Source: Deinococcus sp. KNUC1210 | Lineage (GTDB): Bacteria > Deinococcota > Deinococci > Deinococcales > Deinococcaceae | Assembly: GCF_022344005.1 (NCBI RefSeq) | Contig: NZ_CP092190.1 | Coordinates: 434,001 to 498,000 of the forward strand | Direction of reading: 5' to 3' | Length of the DNA: 64,000 nucleotides | Part shown: piece by piece, positions 29,371 through 39,036 of the stretch | Position numbering within the stretch: position 1 is the first letter of the stretch | Layout of the letters: each line of letters begins with the position of its first letter | Notes under the pieces: model-generated | Database searches by the model: none | What the model saw: only the letters and a program-made list of their open reading frames with translations | Told to the model about the DNA's origin: nothing | Translations under genes and position numbers: made by a program

Positions 29371-29631
29371 TTAGGCGTGGGAGTGTTGAGGGAAATCCGT
29401 GCTTTCGTAGCGGGCGACGCTGAACTCGTGCACATGACGACGATAGGAATTCCAGGCGATGTAGACAATCACCAGACCGAGTACCCCTCCCGTGCTCAGA
29501 ACAGTGAGGGGCCAGGACAGATTCAACGATTGAGTGACCACAATTGCTACAACGACCCACAGTACGAGAAGGCCGATCCGCTTTTGCAGGCTGATGCGGA
29601 GGTACGGTAAGAAGCGTGTGAAATGCGCCAT
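29371..29631 (-). CDS. Small membrane protein (86 aa)
   Basis: An 86-aa protein with two hydrophobic segments (GLLVLWVVVAIVVT and LTVLSTGGVLGLVIVYIAW) and a His-containing tail. It has its own terminator downstream. Possible second holin or antiholin from its position; no sequence proof. Confidence 0.6.
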   Translation of the reverse strand: MAHFTRFLPYLRISLQKRIGLLVLWVVVAIVVTQSLNLSWPLTVLSTGGVLGLVIVYIAWNSYRRHVHEFSVARYESTDFPQHSHA

Positions 29632-29704
29632 ACTTAATTAAAACTCTATGAAGGCCACAAGATTGTCAATTGTCTCACGCACGCTCGAAATCACTGAAGG
29701 CCGC

Positions 29705-29830
29705 TTAGAGATCACACCCGAGTCCACGCAGCAGATCGTCAATATCAACCGGCGTGGACGCTCTTTCAGGAGATGACTCGAGAAGTCTGAACCGCGCAAT
29801 GACAAGGCGAACCCAGCGGCGAAATGTCAT
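29705..29830 (-). CDS. Micro-protein (41 aa)
   Basis: A 41-codon frame: a basic amphipathic N-terminus (MTFRRWVRLVIARFRLLE) and an acidic C-terminus. TAAGAT ends 5 nt before the ATG, which is its only regulatory support. Function unknown. Confidence 0.45.
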   Translation of the reverse strand: MTFRRWVRLVIARFRLLESSPERASTPVDIDDLLRGLGCDL

Positions 29831-29996
29831 GACGTATCTTAACAAACCTCACTTTGTAAATTCTTGCACATGCAGGTAACGCAATGGGGGGTAAAGACAC
29901 GCTGACCCCGAACGCCACGCGGAGCAACAGTCAGGTCATATGGCCTCCTGAGGATGACAGCAGAAAGGCGCCGAAGCGAGCGCTAAGGCGGCCATG

Positions 29997-30022
29997 CAAA
30001 AGACCCGCCTTTTCAGCGGGTC
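29997..30022 (-). terminator. Terminator of the 24-aa micro-protein gene
   Basis: AGACCCGC/GCGGGTCT with a 7-nt loop followed by TTTT on the minus strand. Confidence 0.8.
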
Positions 30023-30040
30023 TGGCAGGTGATCGGCGTG

Positions 30041-30115
30041 TTAACGAAGGTCGGTCGGTGGCTGCAGTTCCAGCTCTTCTCGCAACCAGTTAAACAGGCG
30101 ACTGAGCAGCTTCAT
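30041..30115 (-). CDS. Micro-protein (24 aa) with a broken copy outside the element
   Basis: A 24-aa peptide beginning MKLLSRLFNWLREELE, amphipathic, with its own strong terminator 19 nt after the stop codon. A frameshifted relative at 15,724-15,799 preserves the same residues, which argues that the peptide was once selected for. No function known. Confidence 0.5.
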   Translation of the reverse strand: MKLLSRLFNWLREELELQPPTDLR

Positions 30116-30262
30116 GGCTCTACTTTGACAAGTGCGCCCATTCGGCCAGTGTGGCCAGCCTAAAGTCAGTTTTGAGCGCTCTGAAGATTCACTTTATGAC
30201 AGCACACAGCCCCACCGAAGCAGGGACTGAAAAGTGCCGACTGCCTGATCAACAGTTCCTCT

Positions 30263-31081
30263 TCAGAAGCGGGCGAGGTTGGCGGCGTAATCCTGCTGCA
30301 CCAGCGTCAGGGGGGTGCGCCCGCTGCCCGTCAAATCCTCGATCAGCGCACGAAGGCTGCGCCCCTTGTTCTGCGCCATGGCATGCGCTCCGAAGAGCAG
30401 CAGGCGAGTCCCGCCCGCCTGCAAGCTGGTCATGCCGCTGTACGTCGTCTGTCCCACCTGCGCCCCGTTGTAATACACGCTGATCACCGCATTGCCGCTG
30501 CCGTAGACCACGCTCATTCCCAACTGGATCAGATCGTTGTCCGCGACAGCTCCAGCTGCGGCCACAACAGTCCGAGCCGTGCCAGTCTGATCCCACGCCA
30601 CACCACGCGCTTTGTACACCGCAGGATTACTACCAGTCAGCAACACAAACTGATTGTTGGCGTTGGTGCCCTGCCAGTTCGCCTCCTGGCTCAGCACACC
30701 CTGCACGTCGTTGGTGCCGGTGTTGGTGCTGCTCAGCCGAACCCGGTGCCAGGTCAACGCCAGGAATGAATGCGTGGTCAGCACAGACATGTTTGGGCGG
30801 CTCAGGTATGCCGTCGGCGTGTAGCTGGACTGATCGGGCAGCAAGAACCCTTTGCCGTCATACGTGACCGGATTCGCGCCAATCGTCTAGGTCATGTCGG
30901 GATTGCTGTTGGCGAGGTCATGGGCGGCATTCCCGTTGACGGGATTGCCGCCCGCCCACGATGCGGCGTTCCCTGCGTCCACCAGCAGCGTGCCAGTCGT
31001 CGCCATGGCGTCCCGCTGGAGTTTGGGCAGTCCTATTCCCGAAAAGGTCACGCCGGTCAGCTTCTGAACGACTCCTGGCAT
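30263..31081 (-). pseudogene. Phage structural-type gene with an in-frame amber stop
   Basis: One frame of 273 codons interrupted at 30,887-30,889 by TAG (SNPDMT-stop-TIGANPVTYDG). Coding-like sequence continues unchanged on both sides. GAGGT upstream of the ATG at 31,081 marks the start. The beta-rich, Asn/Gly/Thr-rich product following the tail fiber suggests a receptor-binding or particle-surface protein (inference). It could be read through by a suppressor tRNA, but none is visible here. Confidence 0.55.
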
Positions 31082-31169
31082 CTTATTGACCTCAGCAGAA
31101 GTCGACGACGCTCAAGATCTGGATGATGAGAACAAAGGTGCCGCCGCAACGTGCAATTTCGCTTCTGCA

Positions 31170-33185
31170 TCATCGGGCGAACAGCAAAAAGCGTCGCCAA
31201 CCTTGGCCGAGGTCAGTAATACCCTCCTTGACCCGCAGATCTGCGAGCAGTTGCAACAAATTCAGCACAGCCTGAGCAATGCGCCCGTAGCCAACCGCGG
31301 TGTAGTGGGTGGTGTCGCTCATCCAGTTGGGGTTCGGTACGCCGTTGGCAGTCGGCGTGAAGCCGTCATCCTGGACGCTCATCACTCGGTTCGGATCCAG
31401 GAAGCGGGAGCCGTACAGCGCCTGCAGAGCAGCGTTCAGTGCGGTAATGGTGTTGAACCCAGCCGTACCGGTGGTATCCACACTGCTCAGCGACACGCCG
31501 ATCACGATGTATTCCTTCTGTGCGGCGATCAGGTGGTTGATGGCCGCCGCGATGTTCGCCTTGATCTTGTCTGTCTCGGTCGGGTTGTTGCGTCCAACCC
31601 AGAACACAGGTATCGTCTGCGAAGGCCAGGGTGTCCGGCACGAACGGCTGCGGGGTCGAAGGATAGACCGAGATGGCTGTGCCTGCTGTCGCCCGGGTGA
31701 AGGTGTAGGTGGGGCTGGCCGCTGAGCCAGTCCGCGCCAGGGCCCCATACACCCCGTTCAGCCAGCCGTTCAGCGTGCTCTGGGAGGCCCGGTAGCTCGG
31801 CCAGACCGGCGAGTTGTACAGCAGCTCGGGCACCGGTGTGCTGACCGTGACGCTGCCAGAGGCAGGGATACTGCCGCTCGGCACGGTGGTCGTGGTCGGC
31901 ACACCACCCTGCCGGGCGATGATCTGATCCGACTTCTGGGTACTAATGCTGAAGTTCGTCACGGTGTAGCCGGTGCCGAGTAGCGTGGCGAGCTGCGCCG
32001 GGTAGCTGTTGTCAGGACCAGGGTCGGCCAGGGCGTTCAGGCCGAATGTCAGCGAGTCGCCCCAGCAGGTGACGCTCTTCGGACGGCTGATCGCTGGAAT
32101 GCCGTCCACTCGCGTGCCGCCGTTCGCTGGAAAGGTGATGCCCTGCAGGCCCGTGGTATCGGCCAGCCGCGAGACGAACAGCGAGAGGGCCACATGCAGA
32201 TTGCCCGCGCCATCGAGCCACAGGGGGATGTTCCCAGCGTCATCGCCCAGTCCCCAGGCGATGTCGTTGATATACCCGGTGGTCAGCAGCGTGCCAATCG
32301 GTCCCACCTGACTTCCAGCACCGTAAGCCTTGAAGTCACCCGTGCTGGTCACCTCGGCGGCAATGAAGTCGGCATTGTCTGTGATGGCCCACAGACTGAC
32401 GGGGGTGGTCGTGAGCTGTGCAGTGCTGAAGTTGAGGTTTGCGACGGTGAGCGTTCCTATTGTGGTCACTGGGCCGCTGGTATTGAGCGCCCCTGTCACA
32501 TTCAGTGCGCCCAGACTGCTGAGCGACCCGGGAAAGTAGGCGGTTCCGTCCGTACCGAGATACAGCCACACAGCATTTGTCACGTCTGTGAAGGCACCGG
32601 CCACTGCGACCCCGTTGATGTAGATGGGTGTGGCGAACCCCGTGAACGTGACACCCTGAACCGTGGCTTCGAGGGTCGTCGCCCGGTTCTCGACGAGCGC
32701 CAGGCGACTGGTGCTGGCCGCCTGCCAACTGCCCGCGCCAGAAGCCCCCGGTTTGATGTAGTCACCATTGTTCGCCGGAATGTCGTCGTTGGTCACGCGG
32801 GCGAGCGTTCCGGCAGGATGGGCCAGATCGGCCGTCATGGCGGTCAGCGTCAGGTAGCCAATGGCATTGCTGGCCTGTCCGGCCTCGACTGCTGCAACCC
32901 GCGTGTTGATGGGCGTCAGGAGTGCATTGACCTGTGTGCCTGTTGGGACCTGCGTAAGTGTGTAGGTACCGTAGGGTCCGCCCTGCACGAAGGGACTGTA
33001 CGCACTCTCGGCATCGACCCGGTACGTACTCCCGGTGTCGCGGTCGGTGATCAGCAGTCCGATAACGGTGTGTCCACCGTAGTATCCCCGCAACCAATCC
33101 AGCACAGCGGGAAGATCGGCATAGGTGGGTGCAGAGGGTGGCTTACGGTCGGTCGGTGTGACACCTGGTGGGGAGTAAAAGCCAT
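31170..33185 (-). pseudogene. Tail fiber with SGNH-esterase domain, frameshifted
   Basis: About 670 codons when two single-base lesions are ignored. The first is at the A-run 33,177-33,180: the ATG at 33,185 and the natural sequence DGFYSPPGVTPTDRK are in different frames. The second is near 31,608-31,614, between PDTLAFADDT and PVFWVGRNNP. The N-terminal part is a repetitive beta-rich shaft; the C-terminal part is an SGNH hydrolase (GDSLTFG, GRNN, the DTTHYTAVG block). Such fibers deacetylate host glycans during adsorption. Either the gene is broken or the consensus has indel errors. Confidence 0.65.
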
Positions 33186-33799
33186 CAGTACACTCCTGTG
33201 TCGGGCGGCGGTGGCGCAGCGTCCGGATCGTTGCCGTAGGCGTCTCGCCAGTGCGTCTCCCCTGCGGTGTAGGTGTAGATCGGGCCGCCCTGAACCGCGA
33301 AGATCACTGGATGGTCGAGCGGGCCGCCAGCGGTCAGCGCCAGCCGCGTCAGATCACCGCCGAGTTTTTCGAGCACGCTGGGCTTGTAGCCCACCCGTTC
33401 GGCAACGCTTCGGAGGGTCTCTTTCTTCTCGAAGCCGGTCAGCTTCTCGGCAGCTGCTGCGCCCGTCTCGATCTTCGTCTTGACCTCGGCGGGCGCACCC
33501 AGGGCCTGATACTCGGTCCATTGCGCGGCCTGCTCTTTGGTCAGGACGACGGAACCTTCCGGCACCTGCACCTTGGCAAGTTCAGCCTTCTGGGTTCGAA
33601 TCGTCTCGCGGGCTTCGTTGTTCTCGGCAAGCAGCACCGCCGCCAGCGCCACTGCATCCCCTTTATTTTTGTCGAGCAGGTTCTGCAGGTTGCGGGCTTT
33701 GGTGGCTTCATCCAGCTCCCCTTCCGCCCTTGGCGGGAGAGCCGCGAATGCGAGAGCAGCGGAAAGCAGCAACATGGGGCTGAAGGTCTTCTTGTGCAT
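33185..33799 (-). CDS. Phage protein with coiled-coil region, scaffold-like
   Basis: A 204-aa protein with a hydrophobic N-terminus (LLLSAALAFAALPP) and a charged helical middle (about 30-110) resembling phage scaffolding proteins, then VAERVGYKPSVLEKLGG and a Pro-rich tail. GGAGG 8 nt upstream sets the start at 33,799. Its stop shares TGATG with the tail fiber start. In most phages the major capsid gene would follow a scaffold, but here the fiber follows at once. Confidence 0.55.
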   Translation of the reverse strand: MHKKTFSPMLLLSAALAFAALPPRAEGELDEATKARNLQNLLDKNKGDAVALAAVLLAENNEARETIRTQKAELAKVQVPEGSVVLTKEQAAQWTEYQALGAPAEVKTKIETGAAAAEKLTGFEKKETLRSVAERVGYKPSVLEKLGGDLTRLALTAGGPLDHPVIFAVQGGPIYTYTAGETHWRDAYGNDPDAAPPPPDTGVY

Positions 33800-33850
33800 G
33801 GTCTGTTCCTCCTTGGGAACGCGCAGTTCTGGCCTTGCCAAAACGACGAA

Positions 33851-33870
33851 GCCCCGAACCTTGTCGGGGC
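33851..33870 (-). terminator. Short GC hairpin
   Basis: GCCCCGA/TCGGGGC with a small loop between the 167-aa and 204-aa genes. It may attenuate late transcription. Confidence 0.5.
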
Positions 33871-33921
33871 AACGATGGACGAACGGGACTTACCGCTGAG
33901 CCTTGTCAGCGTGCCGAGGGG

Positions 33922-34425
33922 CTACATGGTGAACTCGCCCAGATCTGGCCGGTCACGGGCCAGCACCCGGCCCACCGTCTGTTCGGCATCCTCGAAGGGA
34001 TACAGATTGATCTTCGATGGCGCGAGCGCCTCAACGCGGAAGGCCACAGCATACGGGCCAGCCAGAAAGTCCTCGAAGCTGCGGTACTGAAGCTGATCAC
34101 GGCGGCTGTCGCTGATGATCACCACCGAGCGGCTGATCTCGACGGCCACCAGATGCTGCATGCCGGTCAACCGGGCCGCCGCGATGCTCACGAGCAACTG
34201 CTGCGGCTCTGTCGTGGTGATCAGCTCCCAGAAGCTGGATTCGGCGAGCTGTTGGAGGCTGGCGAAGAGCGTGATCGGCATGGCTCCCATCGCGGCGAGA
34301 CGCGCATAGAAACGGGCGTTGCTTAGGTCGCGAGCATGGTCCAGCAGCTCTTCGTCACCCATCAAGGCGAACAGGGCGTGATACAGGCAGCCCCACAACT
34401 CCGGCTGTTTTCGGTGGTTCAGCAT
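33922..34425 (-). CDS. Putative papain-like (C39-type) cysteine peptidase fold protein
   Basis: A 167-aa protein with a pattern matching papain-like folds: GCLYHALFALMGD near the N-terminus (candidate Cys 13), QHLVAVEI in the second half (candidate His) and VIISDSRRD (candidate Asp). It sits between the minor head gene and the scaffold-like gene, where some phages keep head proteases. The assignment rests on motif spacing only; it may equally be a structural protein. Confidence 0.4.
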   Translation of the reverse strand: MLNHRKQPELWGCLYHALFALMGDEELLDHARDLSNARFYARLAAMGAMPITLFASLQQLAESSFWELITTTEPQQLLVSIAAARLTGMQHLVAVEISRSVVIISDSRRDQLQYRSFEDFLAGPYAVAFRVEALAPSKINLYPFEDAEQTVGRVLARDRPDLGEFTM

Positions 34426-34435
34426 GGTCCCCTCC

Positions 34436-35041
34436 TCACGGCAGAAATTTCAATACGTGCCCGCACCATGCCCGTTCGGACAACGGCAACGCGGGATCGC
34501 CCGGCCCGTAGACCATGTAGCCGCCGATATCGAACAGCTCGTCGATGCCGATCACGGTGCCTTCGAGACTGCTGTGGGCACGCGGCTGAAGCGGCTCCCG
34601 GATCCGCACGAACTCTTTACGGGTCGCGCCGTGATACGTGCCGCTGGCCCGCGTGCCGGTGCGAATGCTGTCGTTCACCAGTACTGAAGCGGCCAGCCGG
34701 GCATAGGGGCTCACCATGGCCTCGCTGTACTCTGCCAGCACGGCCAGCGCCCGCTCTCGCACGATCAGACCCCGCTGCTTCCCGACGGTCACTGCCGCAT
34801 CGAGCAGCGGCCTGTCCAGCGCCGCCGCTCCGATCAGCTCGCGCTGCTGCTGGGTGGCTCCGGCCTCGAACGACTCGAAACCTGCCAGCCGCGCCACTGT
34901 CTCGATGGCGCTCAACGGTCTGTCTGGACTCTTGCCGTCTTTCAGCCGTTGCCACAGTTCCAGCATCAACTTGGTCAGATCGACGCTCACCCCTTGCTGG
35001 AGGTCTGCCCCTTGCTTCCCCAGTGCGGCCCAGGTGGTCAT
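34436..35041 (-). CDS. Phage minor head / head morphogenesis protein
   Basis: A 201-aa protein encoded directly after the portal gene, with a 4-nt overlap. Its C-terminus (REPLQPRAHSSLEGTVIG, GYMVYGPGDP, CGHVLKFLP) resembles the conserved end of the SPP1 gp7/Mu gpF head morphogenesis family, where Cys/His residues form a small module. The N-terminal half is helical. These proteins join the portal and early capsid. Confidence 0.6.
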   Translation of the reverse strand: MTTWAALGKQGADLQQGVSVDLTKLMLELWQRLKDGKSPDRPLSAIETVARLAGFESFEAGATQQQRELIGAAALDRPLLDAAVTVGKQRGLIVRERALAVLAEYSEAMVSPYARLAASVLVNDSIRTGTRASGTYHGATRKEFVRIREPLQPRAHSSLEGTVIGIDELFDIGGYMVYGPGDPALPLSERAWCGHVLKFLP

Positions 35042-36621
35042 CCGCCGCCCTGGTTAGGGTTAGTGCCATCCAAGAGCTTCTGTAGAGCGTCCTGCCGCGC
35101 CGCGTTGACCGGATTATTGGCCTGGCCTTCTTTCACCCGCTCTTCCTCCGCCTTCGGATCTTCAACCCCTGGTGTGGCCTCCAGCAGTGCGGTCAGGCTG
35201 AGTGCGCCGCCCTGCCACATCAGCAGCTTCACCTTCAACTCTTCCAGGTTCGCCGCATCGATGTCCAGGTAGAACTTCGGACGGAAGGTGATGTCCTGGT
35301 ACTGCTGCGGATTCCCCAACAAACTGGCGGCCAACGTCAGGGCAGCGCGGAGTGCCCAGCTGTAGAACGCCCCGGCATCTTGCGCGGCAAAGGCCACGCG
35401 CCGTTCGAACGGCTTGCGTGACTGCCGCTTGCTCTCGCCGCTGACCCCGCTGCGCCCTTCAGTGTCCAGAGTCCAGCGCTGATCGAGCAGCCCGAGCACC
35501 TGCCCCTTCCACTGATTGATGCTCGGGATGTGGTATTCCGCTGGGTTCAACGGATTCACCACATCCCATTTCGGATCGTGCCGCCTGGGCATCGCGTCAC
35601 CCTGACTGGCAACATCGTCGTAAGGCGTCCCAACCAGGCGCATGACCACACCCGGCCCCATCTGATACGGCACCTTCTTACCAGTACTGTCCTGTGGCTC
35701 TTCAGCATTGCTGACGATGAACTGCCGGTACCCGGTCTGATCGTCATTACGGCCCATGTAGGTCGTGACGACGTTCAACCGGTCCTGCATCATCAGGGCG
35801 CTCTCGCTCAGGGCGCTGCCGCCGTCGCGGTTGGTGTGCCACATCAGATACTCGTCGCCGCCCCGATCCTGGCGCTGCAACTCGTAAAAGGGGTTGTCGG
35901 CTTCATCCACCAGCTGCAGGTCTGAACCGGTGTTCGAGAGGAACAGGTAGACGTGCTCGGGGGTGTGCACCTCGATGTAGCATTTGGGCTGCTGATTGGT
36001 GATCTGCACGAGGTAGCTGTAGTAGTACCCGAGCACGTCCCCATGCCCATCCACCAGCGGGCCACCCTGACGCGGATCTACCGCCTTGACCCGCACCAGC
36101 TTCAGTGCGTCGGCCAGCGTTTTCGGCTGGCCTGCCACGGTCATCAGCTGCTCTTTGTACTTGTCCGGAATGTACACGCGGGCAACCATGCGGCCCGCCC
36201 AGAAGCGTTGCCGCGCCACATCCTTGGCGGCGTTGGCAAGCTGATCGTTGTGCAGGTGCCACGCGGTCAGCGCCGTGACAATGTCATCGTCTGGCGGCAG
36301 TGCATTCCCATTTCGGATCGCGTCCCACTCGGCATCCTTGGCGAACTGAGCATCCACCTCGCGGGCCATGCTCGGGCCGATCTGATCATCCATGACCAGT
36401 TGCGGCAGCACGTCCGCCAGATCGGTATCGGCAGGCTTGCGGCCTTTCCAGTACGCACCGTTCGTACCGAACTGATTCTCGTGGGCGTAGTCATAGCGGC
36501 GCGTCAGGGTGTCGGCCCGGTTGGTCAGAAAGGCCAGCACCAGCTGATAGGTGAGCTGAGGAAGAGAACCGATGGTGGAAGCGACTGGAAGGGTTGGATC
36601 AGTGGTCGTGGTCATCGTCAT
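35038..36621 (-). CDS. Phage portal protein
   Basis: A 527-aa portal (SPP1 gp6-like by order and features), which would form the dodecameric ring through which DNA is packaged. It lies between the large terminase and the minor head gene. AGGAGGT 9 nt upstream supports the ATG at 36,621. There is a Thr-rich N-terminus, a long acidic central region and an Asn/Gln/Gly-rich C-terminus. The frame is intact, unlike many neighbours. Confidence 0.85.
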   Translation of the reverse strand: MTMTTTTDPTLPVASTIGSLPQLTYQLVLAFLTNRADTLTRRYDYAHENQFGTNGAYWKGRKPADTDLADVLPQLVMDDQIGPSMAREVDAQFAKDAEWDAIRNGNALPPDDDIVTALTAWHLHNDQLANAAKDVARQRFWAGRMVARVYIPDKYKEQLMTVAGQPKTLADALKLVRVKAVDPRQGGPLVDGHGDVLGYYYSYLVQITNQQPKCYIEVHTPEHVYLFLSNTGSDLQLVDEADNPFYELQRQDRGGDEYLMWHTNRDGGSALSESALMMQDRLNVVTTYMGRNDDQTGYRQFIVSNAEEPQDSTGKKVPYQMGPGVVMRLVGTPYDDVASQGDAMPRRHDPKWDVVNPLNPAEYHIPSINQWKGQVLGLLDQRWTLDTEGRSGVSGESKRQSRKPFERRVAFAAQDAGAFYSWALRAALTLAASLLGNPQQYQDITFRPKFYLDIDAANLEELKVKLLMWQGGALSLTALLEATPGVEDPKAEEERVKEGQANNPVNAARQDALQKLLDGTNPNQGGG

Positions 36622-36635
36622 TCGGAACTCACCTC

Positions 36636-37975
36636 CTAGTAGTTGCTGACGGTGCTGCTGTCCTGACGGCGCTCAGGCCGCTTGCCGAAGCCATCGGCGT
36701 ACCGAGTGGCGTAGCGAAGATCGTCCATCCCGTGATCGTTCTGCTTCACCGGGTTTTCCTTCAACGTCTCGCCGCCTGCACCCTTCGCCCAGACGTACCC
36801 GTCGATCTCTTCCAGCGTGCAGGTCGGCAGCGACGACAAGCCGGTCTCTTCATCTACCAGCAGCGGATCCCGCTCGACCAGGGCATCGGCGAAGATGAAC
36901 AAGCGCGGCTTCCCGTCTCCCTGGAGCTTCAGCCGCTCTTCCACTGACTGGATGCCCACACTCACCGCCTTGTCTGCCGGACGGGTCCGGATGCCCAGCG
37001 CCGCTTCGAGGGTGGCCCGGTCTTCTGTGTCGTGATCGGTGACATACGCCTCGATCACCTCGGAGCCGGTCAACGCCCGGATCTGCTGGGCATGCATCTG
37101 AACGGTGCGCTGGGTACGGTACAGCTCCCGGTACAGGTACATCCGCCCGTCTGGGTCGATGGCCCACCACTGGCACACGAAGGGATTGGTGTACCCGAAG
37201 TCGATGGCGATGAACCGCCGCCACGTGGACGGAATTGGAAAGCTGGCGATGACGTGCCGGGCCGCATCGAAGCTGGCGTACACCATGCCCTCGGCGGCGG
37301 CCCACTTGCCGTACCGCAGCCGCAGCTTGCGTGGCCCGGTGAGCTTGTCGAGGCGGGCGATGTAAGACTCACCGAACGGAGTCAGCATGCCTTTGCTGTC
37401 GAACAGCCGCGGATTGTCCTCGTGCCGCGACAGCACCCGCAGCGTCAGGCCTGCTTCCATCCGCTTGTTCAGCCAGTGCGAAGGCGGCCCAGGGTTGCAG
37501 TCTCCGAACAGCTGCTGATAGGGAATCACGCCGTTCCGCAGGCGTGTACTGAGAAACTCCCAGTCGTTCACGGTCAGCTCGGTAGCCTCCTGCACGTAGA
37601 TGGCGTCGAACTCTGCCGACATCAGCTTCACCGGGTTGTCGATGCCCGCCACAATGATCTCGGAAGCATTCGGGTAGCGGTAGCTCTGGCGCACGTTCCG
37701 CTGCTGGTTGGTGAGATTGCAGCGGGGCTTGACGTGCTGCTCGAAGGTCACCAGCGCCGTCTCGGTCAGGGCGGCGCGGAACTTCCGAACAATCGCCAGA
37801 CGGCAGCCCGCGTACTTCTCGGCGAGGGCGTTCAGCTTCTCCAGACACACCCGGCTTTTGCCGGTGCCCGCTGGGCCGTCAAGCATGAACTCATCGACCT
37901 TGCAGCGCAGCACCTCCAGCGCCGAACCGCGGGGAAGTACACCCGAGCGCCCGGCGGCAGACTCGCGGCGGTCAC
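36636..37975 (-). pseudogene. Terminase large subunit, 5' frameshift
   Basis: The packaging motor. It has Walker A DGPAGTGKS, Walker B-like FDAIYVQEATEL, and a C-terminal nuclease with IDFGY, TDHDTED and NDHGMDDLRY. The open part is 425 codons from an internal GTG at 37,913. The natural start is a GTG at 37,975 overlapping the small-subunit stop, and it leads to LPPGARVYFP; the motor frame begins with PRGSALEVLRC. Adding one base to the G4 run at 37,931-37,934 joins them. It may therefore be inactive, or the run may be miscalled; the short form could still fold. Confidence 0.75.
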
Positions 37976-38667
37976 AGGTCTTCCTCCGACAGGCCCGCGA
38001 TGTACTTCACGCCCAGGTCAACGCTGCCGCTGACCTCCTGGCGATCCACGAACATCCGCTGTGCCCGGCCCAGCAGTTCCAGCGCTTTGGTCGGATCATG
38101 TAGCTCGAATTCGACGGTGCCGTCCTTGCCGATCTTGAGCTTCTTGATGCGGCCCAGGGCCTGCGCCTGTTCTGCCGCTCGCCAGTCGGTCACGACCTCG
38201 GAAGCCACCTGCCGGATGCAGACCATCAGCACGCCATCTTCGGTCTGCGCGACGTTCTCGCTGCCGACGATGCCCGCCAGGTCGTAGTTATCCAGACCGT
38301 TCGGCAAGACGCCGCGCCGCTTGGCAACCTCACGAATCTCTTCATGCTGATCGGCCCGTACCCAGTAGCTGCGCTCGGAGGGTGCCACGCGCAGGAAGTC
38401 GCGCATATCGCCCTCAGCGAAGTAGCGCAGACGCTGCGCGATCTCAACCACCGTGAACCCGGCCTCGTCGAGTCGCATTCGCACGTAGGTAGAGACGTCC
38501 TCGCGCTGCAGCAGGCGGTATCCCTCACGGTAATCGGTGTACTTCGCGTCACGATCTGCGGCGGCAGCGTTCAGACCGTTCGACAGATAGGAGTCGACGA
38601 ACGTCTGATGCCGGGGGCTGAGCTTCGGGAGAGCCGCGCCCTCAATTGCTGTGGATTCGTCGGGCAT
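37972..38667 (-). CDS. Terminase small subunit
   Basis: A 231-aa DNA-recognition subunit. The N-terminal HTH region (LSPRHQTFVDSYLSNGLNAA) and following helices fit the Terminase_2-type small subunit, and it precedes the large subunit. AGGAGGT lies 8 nt before the ATG at 38,667. The C-terminal region is longer than in minimal family members. Confidence 0.82.
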   Translation of the reverse strand: MPDESTAIEGAALPKLSPRHQTFVDSYLSNGLNAAAADRDAKYTDYREGYRLLQREDVSTYVRMRLDEAGFTVVEIAQRLRYFAEGDMRDFLRVAPSERSYWVRADQHEEIREVAKRRGVLPNGLDNYDLAGIVGSENVAQTEDGVLMVCIRQVASEVVTDWRAAEQAQALGRIKKLKIGKDGTVEFELHDPTKALELLGRAQRMFVDRQEVSGSVDLGVKYIAGLSEEDL

Positions 38668-38693
38668 GTGCGGTCACCTCCTAGGAATAGGAA

Positions 38694-38720
38694 AGCCCCC
38701 GGCCTTTCGACTCGGGGGCT
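38694..38720 (-). terminator. GC hairpin between the peptide gene and the terminase operon
   Basis: AGCCCCC/GGGGGCT stem with a loop of about 13 nt, located after the RiPP-like peptide and just upstream of the small terminase gene. It would insulate the two units. Confidence 0.6.
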
Positions 38721-38848
38721 ACCTCCTGGCTTCACTCGCCAGCGGAGCAGGATGGCTCAGTGTAGATACTGAATGGTTCCGTGTCCATTACTAGAAAGCC
38801 ACGAAAAAAGCGCCCTCAGTGATGGAGACGCTAGGAAAGTATAAGGAA

Positions 38849-39031
38849 TTATCTGCTAGTGGGCTCGCTACCAGAGCCATCACCCAGTCCGAAACTCCCT
38901 GGGCCCATATGAAAACTAATCGGGGCAGTGGTGATCTTTTCCCATTTCCCGACCTGCGTGAGCTGAGGACGGGTATAGGGCGTGGCGGGCGTCGGAACGC
39001 TGACCTTCTCGGCAGATGAATTGGTAGACAC
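38849..39031 (-). CDS. RiPP-type precursor peptide with lasso-like leader (60 aa)
   Basis: A 60-aa peptide. Residues 19-34 fit the lasso-RiPP leader spacing YxxPxLxxxGxxxxxT exactly (Y19, P22, L24, G28, T34), followed by a glycine-rich tail APISFHMGPGSFGLGDGSG and a short polar end. A core starting at about residue 36 has no Asp or Glu at positions 7-9, so the classical lasso macrolactam is not possible there. No B- or C-type maturase genes are in this window. Start GTG; TATACT ends 5 nt upstream (leaderless). A broken paralogue lies at 17,831-18,025. The product or activity is unknown. Confidence 0.65.
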   Translation of the reverse strand: MSTNSSAEKVSVPTPATPYTRPQLTQVGKWEKITTAPISFHMGPGSFGLGDGSGSEPTSR

Positions 39032-39036
39032 AATTC

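Noticed and set aside
30263..31081. Stop-codon reassignment (TAG read as an amino acid)
   Set aside because: Other element genes, such as the 26,042 gene and the 31-aa gene at 46,524, end with TAG, and TAA and TGA also interrupt genes, so decay is the simpler explanation.
38849..39031. A complete lasso-peptide gene cluster
   Set aside because: Only the precursor has the leader motif. No RRE, transglutaminase-like or cyclase gene is in the window, and the core lacks the ring-forming acid at positions 7-9.
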